From: JBNKWA01 sp050299555
Lineage (GTDB): Bacteria; Pseudomonadota; Alphaproteobacteria; Rhodobacterales; Rhodobacteraceae
NCBI GenBank assembly: GCA_050299555.1
Contig: JBNKWA010000088.1
Span: 1 to 6,229 of the forward strand
Length of the DNA: 6,229 nucleotides
Reading direction: 5' to 3'
Both the position numbers and the translations under genes were made by a program. Below, piece by piece: positions 1 to 5,461 of this stretch (the stretch's first letter is position 1; every line of letters starts with the position of its first letter). The notes below the pieces were generated by a model. It was not told the origin of the DNA and ran no database searches. It worked only from the letters and a program-made list of their open reading frames with translations.

Positions 1-4
1 CGCG

Positions 5-20
5 CCCCCCCCCCCCCCCC
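5..20. repeat. Poly-C homopolymer tract of 16 bases
   Basis: Sixteen consecutive C residues lie between CGCG and GCGC. On the minus strand the tract is G16, downstream of gatB. Tracts this long are prone to slipped-strand length variation and to sequencing or assembly error. It lies at the very edge of the window, so its genomic context cannot be judged. Confidence 0.9.
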
Positions 21-47
21 GCGCCCCCGGGCCCGATTCCGGGGCGC
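21..47. repeat. GC-rich hairpin beside the C16 tract
   Basis: GCG (21-23) pairs with CGC (45-47), and CCCCGG (25-30) pairs with CCGGGG (39-44). One unpaired C (24) forms a bulge, and the loop is 8 bases (31-38). This gives 9 GC pairs. No T-run follows on either strand (on the minus strand a G-run follows), so it does not look like a standard intrinsic terminator. Function is unknown. Confidence 0.5.
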
Positions 48-81
48 GCGATTGGCGGTGCGATTTGGGGGCGTGGTTGCC

Positions 82-102
82 GGGTGTCCCCGAAACGTGC
101 CC
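82..102. repeat. Degenerate copy of the palindromic repeat
   Basis: Read on the minus strand, its right half (CGGGGACACCC) matches the intact repeat copies, while the left half keeps only GGGC. The ten bases at 82-91 (GGGTGTCCCC) are the exact reverse complement of 138-147 in the intact neighbour. The two units could therefore also pair with each other. This suggests an ageing paired repeat of REP/BIME type, which is inference. Confidence 0.45.
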
Positions 103-125
103 GCGATTACCTGTTCAAACGATCC

Positions 126-147
126 GGGCGTCCCCATGGGGACACCC
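126..147. repeat. Palindromic repeat copy 1, possible gatB mRNA 3' hairpin
   Basis: A perfect 14-bp palindrome (130-143, GTCCCCATGGGGAC) is extended by three more pairs beyond one internal mismatch (C129 against A144). In RNA made from the minus strand that mismatch becomes a permitted G-U pair, so the stem is continuous on the gatB transcript. The element begins five bases after the gatB stop. Only a weak U-rich stretch follows, so it may stabilise the 3' end or aid termination rather than act as a textbook terminator. An exact 18-base match (126-143) recurs at 6099-6116. Confidence 0.7.
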
Positions 148-152
148 CGATC

Positions 153-1664
153 TCAGAGACCCAGCCTGGACCGGACGATCTCGTTCACCGCCTTGGGGTT
201 GGCCTTGCCGCCGGTCACCTTCATCACCTGGCCGACGAACCAGCCGGCCAGCGAAGGCTTCTCCTTCGCCTTGGCCACCTGATCGGGATTGGCCGCGATC
301 ACCTCGTCCACCGCCGCCTCGATGGCGCCGGTATCGGTGACCTGGCGCATCCCCCGCGCCTCGACGATCGCCGCCGGGTCGCCGCCTTCAGACCAGACGA
401 TCTCGAACAGCTCCTTGGCGATCTTGCCCGAGATGTCGCCCTTGCCGATCAGGTCGATGATGCCTCCGAGCTGATCCGCCGAGACCGGGCTGTCGGCGAC
501 CCCGTGCCCTTCCTTGTTCAGCCGCCCGAAAAGCTCGTTGATGACCCAGTTGGCGGCCTGCTTGCCATCGCGGCCGCGCGCCACGGCTTCGAAGAAATCC
601 GCGTCGCCCCGCTCGGCGGTCAAGACGCCGGCATCGTACTCGGTGACGCCGTACTCGGTCACGAACCGCGCCTTCTTGTCATCGGGCAGTTCCGGCAGCG
701 CGGCACCGATCTCGTCGACCCAGGCCTGCTCGATCTCCAGCGGCAGCAGGTCGGGGCAGGGGAAATAGCGGTAGTCGTGCGCCTCTTCCTTGGACCGCAT
801 GGGGCGGGTCTCGCCCCGGTTGGGATCGTAGAGCCGGGTCTCCTGGTCGACCGTGCCGCCATCCTCGATGATGCCGATCTGGCGCTTGGCCTCGAAGTCG
901 ATGGCGGCCTGGATGAACCGCATGGAGTTCATGTTCTTGATCTCGCAGCGGGTGCCGAGATGGGAAAAGTCCCCGCTCGCCTGGTACTTCTCGTAGTCGC
1001 CCGGGTGGCAGACCGAGACGTTGACGTCGGCCCTGAGCGATCCCTCCTGCATGTTGCCGTCGCAGGTGCCGAGATAGCGCAGGATCTGCCGCAGCTTGCG
1101 GACGTATTCGGCCGCCTCCTCGGGTCCGCGGATGTCGGGGCGGCTGACGATTTCCATCAGCGCGGTGCCGGTGCGGTTGAGGTCGACATAGGACAGGCCT
1201 GGGTCAAGGTCGTGAACAGACTTGCCGGCATCCTGCTCGATATGGATCCGCTCGATGCGGACCTTGCGAGCGATGCCGGGCTCCATGTCCACCAGCACCT
1301 CGCCCTCGCCGACGATGGGGTGGTAGAGCTGGCTGATCTGATAGCCCTGCGGCAGGTCGGGATAGAAGTAGTTCTTGCGGTCGAAGCGCGAGTAGAGGTT
1401 GATCGCGGCCTTCAGCCCCAGCCCGGTGCGGACGGCCTGCTCGACGCAGTATTCGTTGATCACCGGCAGCATGCCCGGCATGGCCGCGTCCACCAGGCTG
1501 ACCTGGGTGTTGGGCTCGGCGCCGAATTCGGTGGACGCGCCGGAGAACAGCTTGGCCCGGGAGTGCACCTGGGCGTGCACCTCCATGCCGATCACCACCT
1601 CCCAGTCGCCCCTGGCGCCGTGGTAGGTCTTGGGTTCCGGTTCGCGATAGGCGAGTGCGGTCAT
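153..1664 (-). CDS. gatB: Aspartyl/glutamyl-tRNA(Asn/Gln) amidotransferase subunit B
   Basis: GatB is the tRNA-binding and activating subunit of the cytosolic GatCAB complex. The complex converts misacylated Glu-tRNA(Gln), and in many bacteria Asp-tRNA(Asn), to the amide form using ATP and ammonia supplied by GatA. The 503-residue protein has the usual full length. Visible family signatures are IGMEVHAQ (25-32), PDLPQGYQISQ (102-112), HIEQDAGKS (141-149), DLNRTGTALMEIVSRPD (161-177), CDGNMQEGSLRADVNVSV (201-218), RCEIKNMNS (239-247) and EAHDYRYFPCPDL (294-306). The YqeY-like helical tail that contacts tRNA runs from about 355 to the end and contains ANWVINEL (371-378). The ATG at 1664 is chosen because it gives the normal N-terminus and has GGGA 8 bases upstream; an in-frame TTG at 1724 would add 20 atypical residues. 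No gatA or gatC is visible, and an SDR gene lies upstream instead. Identification is secure. Confidence 0.97.
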   Translation of the reverse strand: MTALAYREPEPKTYHGARGDWEVVIGMEVHAQVHSRAKLFSGASTEFGAEPNTQVSLVDAAMPGMLPVINEYCVEQAVRTGLGLKAAINLYSRFDRKNYFYPDLPQGYQISQLYHPIVGEGEVLVDMEPGIARKVRIERIHIEQDAGKSVHDLDPGLSYVDLNRTGTALMEIVSRPDIRGPEEAAEYVRKLRQILRYLGTCDGNMQEGSLRADVNVSVCHPGDYEKYQASGDFSHLGTRCEIKNMNSMRFIQAAIDFEAKRQIGIIEDGGTVDQETRLYDPNRGETRPMRSKEEAHDYRYFPCPDLLPLEIEQAWVDEIGAALPELPDDKKARFVTEYGVTEYDAGVLTAERGDADFFEAVARGRDGKQAANWVINELFGRLNKEGHGVADSPVSADQLGGIIDLIGKGDISGKIAKELFEIVWSEGGDPAAIVEARGMRQVTDTGAIEAAVDEVIAANPDQVAKAKEKPSLAGWFVGQVMKVTGGKANPKAVNEIVRSRLGL

Positions 1665-1738
1665 GGGCGTGGTCCCGGGCTTGCGCTGCGACCGCGTTCT
1701 AGACAAGCCCCGCCGCAGCGGCAAGGGCGGGCGGCGAG

Positions 1739-2503
1739 CTAGCGTCCGCCGGTGACGTCGAGGATGGCGCCGGTGACGTAGGACGCCTTGTCCGACAGAA
1801 GCCAGACGATGGATTCGGCGACTTCTTCGGCGCTGCCGGCGCGCCGCAGCGGCACCGTCGGCGCAACTGCCTCGGCGCGCTCAGGCTGGCCGCCCTTGGC
1901 GTGGATGTCGGTGGTGATGATGCCGGGCCGGACCGCGTTCACCCGGATGCCCTCGGCGGCAACCTCAAGTGCCAGCCCGGTAGTGAAGGTGTCGATTGCG
2001 CCCTTGGTGGCGGCGTAATCCGTGTATTGCCCCGGGCCGCCGAGCCGCGCCGCAACCGACGAGATGTTGACGATGGCGCCGCCGCTGCCGCCGTGACGGT
2101 GGGCCATGCGGCGCACCGCGTGGCCGGCGCAGAGGAAGCTGCCGATGACGTTGACGGCGAAGATCCGGGTCAGCCGCTCGGCACCGATCTCCTCGACCCG
2201 GGCCGCCACGTCGACGATGCCGGCATTGTTGACCAGCCCGTCGAGGCGGCCGAAGGCGCCGTCCACCGCCTCGAACATGCCGGCGACGGCGGTGGCGTCG
2301 GAGACATCGGCCTCGAACAGCCGCGCCCGGGCACCGCCGGCCTCGATCTCGCGGCAGAGCGCCTCGGCTGCGGTGCCCAGCCGGCGCACGTTCAGTGCCA
2401 GATCCCAGCCCTCGCGGGCCGCCGTCCGGGCAGTGGCGGCACCGATGCCGGCCGATGCTCCGGTGACGAGAAGAACCGGCCGTCCCTGCATCGCCTCGGT
2501 CAT
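1739..2503 (-). CDS. SDR family NAD(P)-dependent oxidoreductase
   Basis: This is a classical short-chain dehydrogenase/reductase of 254 residues, the typical length for a single Rossmann domain and probably a soluble tetramer. The cofactor loop TGASAGIG is at 14-21, NNAG at 92-95, the catalytic Asn at N118, Ser at S149 and the YxxxK pair at Y163/K167, followed by PG at 193-194. All tetrad residues are intact, so it should be active. Two arginines after the second strand (R40, R41) favour NADP(H), by analogy with other SDRs. It resembles the glucose-dehydrogenase/FabG/YgfF-like group, but the substrate cannot be read from sequence. The ATG at 2503 follows a strong GGGGGAG element with a 4-base gap; M5 is a weaker alternative. 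It ends 74 bases before gatB on the same strand, so the two may be cotranscribed. Confidence 0.93.
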   Translation of the reverse strand: MTEAMQGRPVLLVTGASAGIGAATARTAAREGWDLALNVRRLGTAAEALCREIEAGGARARLFEADVSDATAVAGMFEAVDGAFGRLDGLVNNAGIVDVAARVEEIGAERLTRIFAVNVIGSFLCAGHAVRRMAHRHGGSGGAIVNISSVAARLGGPGQYTDYAATKGAIDTFTTGLALEVAAEGIRVNAVRPGIITTDIHAKGGQPERAEAVAPTVPLRRAGSAEEVAESIVWLLSDKASYVTGAILDVTGGR

Positions 2504-2592
2504 TGCACTCCCCCGTCCTGCCTACGCCGCCGAACCTTAGGACGTCGTCGGATGCCGGGGCAAGGTGCGCGCGTGGGCCGCGCCGGCGACTG

Positions 2593-3738
2593 CTACGCTG
2601 GGGTCAGGTGCCGACGCGGGGTCGCCTCGCGCTGCAAAGCCCGCAGAGCAAGCGCGCCGAGCAGGACGAACAGCAGGCATTTCGCCCCCATGTTCAGCGC
2701 CTTTCCGGCGGTGCCGAGGATCTGCGAAAGGTGCGGCTGGTGCATCGTCAGAAGCATCGTGGACAAGACCAGGACCCGCACCGCTGAATTGTTCAAGGTC
2801 AGCACATGGGGAAGGCAGAGGAACAGGACGATGAGCCTGTAGTCGAAATTGCTCTCAAGAACGAAGGTGCCGAGATAGACCAGCGTGCCGGCGTAGAACA
2901 TGTCCAGGCACCGGGTGCCCTGGCCCGGTGCGCTCTGCGGCTCGACCCCGCCAAGCAGAGGGAAGGCTGAGACGGCACCGAGCAGCATCACGGTCGAGAT
3001 CAGCAGCCTTGGTACATGCACGCCCAGCTTGTCGGCCAGGGCGAACTCCAGCGTCCGCGAGCCGTAGCTGATCGACAGATGGCCCGGAATGCCGGCGCGG
3101 ATGTCGCCGAATTGCGGCCAGGTCAGGAACAGGATCAGCGCCGATCCCGTGGCCAGCGTGAGCAGCGCGATTCGGTGTCGGAAAAAGGCGGGCACGGCAA
3201 GCACCGGGTAGATCTTCAGCGCGACCGCCAGGAGCACCGCCGGCACGGCAAGAATGCGCGAACCGGCGAGGGCCAGAAAGAGCAGCGAGAATACGACGAT
3301 GTCGTTGTTGCCACGCTCCACGGCAAGCAGCGCACTGGCCGAAAACATCATCGCCAGCGTCCATATGGAGCCTGTCATCCAGAGGATGCGCGCGCAGCAG
3401 GCGAGATAGATCAGGACGGTCGCGCCCACATAGGCGTCAAAGCGGGCTCGGCTGCCGAGTTGCAGTCCGTCGGCGATCGCGAGCCAGACAAGGGGATAGT
3501 TCATTGGTCGATGGAAGGGATCGGTCGGGTTCTCGACCTGTGGATTGAGGCCCATCGCCCGGGCTTCGAGGCCCGCCTGCACGGTTCGCATGTCGAGGAA
3601 CGGCGGTGTCTCGGTATTGATGACGACCGGGCGCCAGGTCGGCGTCCAGCCGACAAACGTCACAGAGAAAGCGATGCCGCCCCAGAGGGCAGCGAAGACA
3701 AGCAGCAATAGCTGTTTCTTGCGTGTCGACGCAGGCAT
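2593..3738 (-). CDS. GT87-like (DUF2029) integral membrane glycosyltransferase
   Basis: This 381-residue, very hydrophobic protein has roughly 11 probable membrane spans, the first at about 8-28 after a basic MPASTRKK start. It resembles GT-C fold enzymes of the GT87/DUF2029 group, which transfer mannose or a similar sugar from a polyprenyl-phosphate donor on the outer face of the membrane. Supporting marks are an Asp in the first external loop (D49, in FLDMRT), a NYP motif (80-82), ERGNND (141-146), LKIYP (174-178) and FDYRL (298-302). The ATG at 3738 is chosen because it places the basic residues just before the first span. The open frame continues to 4146, but that extension lies antiphase inside the deaminase gene and is not protein-like. 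A G-run about 7 bases upstream is a weak ribosome site. The sugar and acceptor are unknown, and no glycan genes neighbour it. Confidence 0.75.
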   Translation of the reverse strand: MPASTRKKQLLLLVFAALWGGIAFSVTFVGWTPTWRPVVINTETPPFLDMRTVQAGLEARAMGLNPQVENPTDPFHRPMNYPLVWLAIADGLQLGSRARFDAYVGATVLIYLACCARILWMTGSIWTLAMMFSASALLAVERGNNDIVVFSLLFLALAGSRILAVPAVLLAVALKIYPVLAVPAFFRHRIALLTLATGSALILFLTWPQFGDIRAGIPGHLSISYGSRTLEFALADKLGVHVPRLLISTVMLLGAVSAFPLLGGVEPQSAPGQGTRCLDMFYAGTLVYLGTFVLESNFDYRLIVLFLCLPHVLTLNNSAVRVLVLSTMLLTMHQPHLSQILGTAGKALNMGAKCLLFVLLGALALRALQREATPRRHLTPA

Positions 3739-3833
3739 CCTGGAGCCCCCACCCCAAAAGAGCGATTCTGCAAACGGCACTTCACCGCCAAGCATAGCAC
3801 AGATCGGGGTGCAGCGTGGCCGGCTGGTACGCG

Positions 3834-4424
3834 CTAACGCAGGGGGATGTGGTTGCCAGCCTTTCCGGCCTGGTAGTCTTCGGAAAGTGCCGCATAGGCG
3901 GTGCGGACGGCGGCGGCCCTGGTTGACAGCTCGCCCCGGGCGGACCCAGGCAAGGACGCGATCAGCCCATCGAGGCTTTGTCCGGTCCAGAAGGCATTGC
4001 GGCGCCGGTAGCCGCCGGGATCCAGCCCGAACACCTCCTTCAGGATCTTCAGGTCGTGGGGAATGGCGAAGGCGTCGCGGCTGTCCTCGTGGCTGAACAG
4101 ATAGGTGAAGTTGTCGAACCCGGCCCAGGTGATTGCCGACAGGCACATGCTGCAGGGCTCGTGGCTGGACAGGAAGACCAGCGCGTCGGGCGGCGGCCGG
4201 TCGGCCATCTCGTGGTAGAGCTTTATGGTGTGAACCTCGCCGTGCCAGAGCGGGTTTTCGGTTTCGTTGTTGGTGCCCACCAGGACCGTCTCAAGCGTGT
4301 CCTTCCTCAGCAGTGCCGCGCCGAAGACCTTGTTGCCGTGGCTGACGCTGGCGCGGGTGGCGGGCAACAGCTGGGCCTCGAAGACCTCGATCAGGCGCCG
4401 GGCAAGGTGTGCGGGGTTGGTCAT
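3834..4424 (-). CDS. Zinc-dependent nucleobase/nucleoside deaminase (CDA fold)
   Basis: This 196-residue protein belongs to the cytidine/deoxycytidylate deaminase superfamily, which hydrolyses an exocyclic amino group using a bound zinc. The zinc and proton-shuttle motif is HGE (H61, E63), and the second motif is PCSMC (90-94), with C91 and C94 as the other ligands. HGE in place of the usual HAE is also found in yeast cytosine deaminase, but the substrate here is undetermined. The C-terminal third (about 120-196) is an extension beyond the minimal domain. A stop codon at 4434-4436 limits the start to the TTG at 4430 or the ATG at 4424. I chose ATG, although neither has a recognisable ribosome site. 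The gene is divergent from the VOC operon, and its 5' end lies about 60 bases from the palindromic operator, so co-regulation is possible. It ends 95 bases before the membrane protein gene. Confidence 0.87.
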   Translation of the reverse strand: MTNPAHLARRLIEVFEAQLLPATRASVSHGNKVFGAALLRKDTLETVLVGTNNETENPLWHGEVHTIKLYHEMADRPPPDALVFLSSHEPCSMCLSAITWAGFDNFTYLFSHEDSRDAFAIPHDLKILKEVFGLDPGGYRRRNAFWTGQSLDGLIASLPGSARGELSTRAAAVRTAYAALSEDYQAGKAGNHIPLR

Positions 4425-4477
4425 GGGCAAAGGCTAGCTGTGGCGAGCACGGAGTTGAAGGCGTTCGATGATTTGGA

Positions 4478-4508
4478 TTGCAGTAGTACCAACCGGTTGG
4501 TATTTAAA
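4478..4508 (+). promoter_or_regulatory. Putative promoter of the VOC-VOC-tetR operon
   Basis: A TTGCAG hexamer (4478-4483) lies 17 bases before TATTTA (4501-4506). The nearby TTTAAA (4503-4508) is an alternative -10 at a less favourable 19-base spacing. The AT-rich TATTTAAAA run stands out in otherwise GC-rich DNA. The 16-bp palindrome fills the spacer and touches the -10, the arrangement expected for repression by blocking polymerase. This is inferred from sequence only. Confidence 0.45.
4487..4502. promoter_or_regulatory. Palindromic operator, probable TetR-family binding site
   Basis: TACCAACCGGTTGGTA is a perfect 16-bp inverted repeat. Its length and ACC...GGT half-sites are typical of operators bound by TetR/AcrR dimers. 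It lies 37 bases upstream of the first ATG of an operon that ends in a TetR-family gene, and 62 bases upstream of the divergent deaminase start. Autoregulation by the regulator at 5458-6072 is therefore the natural inference. Confidence 0.75.
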
Positions 4509-4541
4509 ACGGACAAAGACGACTCAATCAGGGAGATCATG

Positions 4542-4973
4542 ATGCCCGACACTGCCCAGACCACGTCCCCCGATCCGTCCGTGATGAACGGCGTCATCCC
4601 GTATCTTTCGCTTGCCGGGAAGGCTGGCGAAGCGGCGGATTTCTATGTTCGTGCTTTTGGCGCGGCCGATCTCGGCCGCATGCCGATGCCCGACGATCCG
4701 ACCCGGATCATGCATCTGCAAGTCGAGATAAATGGCGGTGTTCTGATGTTGACGGACCACCGGGAGGGCGACAGCGCAGAGGCGGCTCTCGGACACGGTC
4801 ACCTGCAACTGGTCGTGGCGGACGGCAAGGCCTGGTGGGACCGCGCCGTGGCCGCCGGATGCACCGTCGCGGTACCCTTCGGGCGCCAGGACTGGGGCGA
4901 CGACTGGGGCATGGTGGTCGATCCCTTCGGAATCCGCTGGGCGGTGCTGCAGCCCGGCCCGCAGCACGCGTAG
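4542..4973 (+). CDS. VOC family protein, PhnB/glyoxalase-like
   Basis: This is a 143-residue soluble protein of the vicinal oxygen chelate superfamily, which includes glyoxalase I, bleomycin-binding proteins and extradiol dioxygenases. The PhnB-like N-terminus IPYLSLAGKAGEAADFYVRA (19-38) is followed by strands RIMHLQVEI (55-63) and GHLQLVV (86-92). It ends with WGDDWGMVVDPFGIRWAVLQ (118-137), the characteristic closing motif. The usual C-terminal glutamate ligand of glyoxalase I is not evident after DPFG, so classical glyoxalase activity is uncertain. Two ATG codons are adjacent (4539 and 4542). The second is chosen because AGGGAG (4530-4535) lies six bases before it. The gene opens the operon directly downstream of the palindromic operator, and the next gene starts 17 bases after its stop. 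Substrate is unknown; detoxification of a small electrophile is a guess from context. Confidence 0.88.
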   Translation: MPDTAQTTSPDPSVMNGVIPYLSLAGKAGEAADFYVRAFGAADLGRMPMPDDPTRIMHLQVEINGGVLMLTDHREGDSAEAALGHGHLQLVVADGKAWWDRAVAAGCTVAVPFGRQDWGDDWGMVVDPFGIRWAVLQPGPQHA

Positions 4974-4980
4974 CAACGGC

Positions 4981-4986
4981 AGGAGG
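4981..4986 (+). promoter_or_regulatory. Consensus Shine-Dalgarno site for the second VOC gene
   Basis: AGGAGG lies 4 bases before the ATG at 4991, within the 17-base gap after the first VOC gene. It fixes the start of the second VOC gene. It is the only full consensus site I see among the genes here, suggesting strong translation of this cistron. Confidence 0.8.
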
Positions 4987-4990
4987 TATC

Positions 4991-5461
4991 ATGGCACTCA
5001 GTGCCCGCACCTGCTTCTGGTTCAACGGCGGTGGTCTCGACGCGGCGAGGCTTTATGTCTCGCTGCTGCCGGACAGCCGGATCGAGGGCACCTTTACGGC
5101 GAAGCCCGGCGACCCGCCGCTGGTGATCGATTTCACCTTGCTCGGCACGCCCTATCAGATCCTCGACGCCGGCCCGATGTATCCGCTGACCCCGGCCGCC
5201 TCGATTTCGGTTCTGACCGAGGATCAGGCAGAGACGGACCGGCTGTGGGCAGCGCTGCTCGAGGGTGGCACAGAGAGCCGGTGCGGCTGGTTGACCGACC
5301 GTTGGGGGCTGAGTTGGCAGATCGTGCCCCAGGCGCTGCGGCGGCTGCTGGACCACGAGGACCGGGCGCTGGCCGGCCGCGTGACGCAGGCTATGCTCGG
5401 CATGGGCAAGATTGACGTGGCGGCGCTCGAGGCCGCGGCCGCGGAACCCGCCCCGGCATGA
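4991..5461 (+). CDS. VOC family protein, 3-dmu-9_3-mt (PhnB-type) fold
   Basis: This 156-residue soluble protein is of the 3-demethylubiquinone-9 3-methyltransferase-like VOC family. The family name is historical and does not establish a methyltransferase role. Recognisable segments are TCFWFNGGGLDAARLYVSLL (7-26), the central YPLTPAASISVLTEDQAETD (64-83) and CGWLTDRWGLSWQIVPQAL (98-116). The family's C-terminal tail follows, with AMLGMGKIDVAALEAA at 134-149. It is a different branch of the superfamily from the VOC gene just upstream, so this is not a recent tandem duplication. Translation starts at an ATG with a consensus AGGAGG site. Its stop overlaps the start of the TetR gene as ATGA (5458-5461), so the regulator is probably translated by coupling. 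Substrate is unknown. The same operon and operator suggest both VOC proteins are induced together. Confidence 0.88.
   Translation: MALSARTCFWFNGGGLDAARLYVSLLPDSRIEGTFTAKPGDPPLVIDFTLLGTPYQILDAGPMYPLTPAASISVLTEDQAETDRLWAALLEGGTESRCGWLTDRWGLSWQIVPQALRRLLDHEDRALAGRVTQAMLGMGKIDVAALEAAAAEPAPA

Larger units (their letters stand above)
1..152. other. Intergenic region downstream of gatB with no gene
   Basis: No credible coding region is present. From left to right it holds a run of 16 C residues (5-20), a GC-rich hairpin (21-47), a degenerate copy of a palindromic repeat (82-102) and an intact copy of that repeat (126-147). The intact copy ends five bases from the gatB stop codon. I see no promoter-like pair of hexamers. 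Confidence 0.7.

Noticed and set aside
1711..1736. A CGCCGC / GCGGCG inverted repeat in the SDR-gatB gap as a terminator or attenuator.
   Set aside because: The stem is only six pairs with a loop of about 14 bases, and no T-run follows. Such pairs are expected by chance in DNA this GC-rich.
84..1742. A 552-codon open frame on the + strand, almost exactly opposite gatB.
   Set aside because: It is an antisense shadow created by high GC at the third codon positions of gatB. Its translation is rich in D, G, L, V and H without family motifs, whereas gatB is unmistakable.
1901..2842. A 313-codon open frame on the + strand opposite the SDR gene and the end of the membrane protein gene.
   Set aside because: It crosses two well-supported minus-strand genes and their gap, and its composition is that of an antisense frame.
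2593..3738. Lower GC in the membrane protein gene as a sign of horizontal transfer.
   Set aside because: Rough counts on several lines gave about 50-70%, averaging near 61%. The neighbouring deaminase is similar and gatB is only slightly higher. Hydrophobic membrane proteins also shift composition, so the evidence is too weak.
3739..4146. An N-terminal extension of the membrane protein by 136 codons.
   Set aside because: This part lies out of phase inside the deaminase gene, is rich in R and P, and has no membrane or domain character. The ATG at 3738 gives a normal start with a basic N-terminus and a first span.
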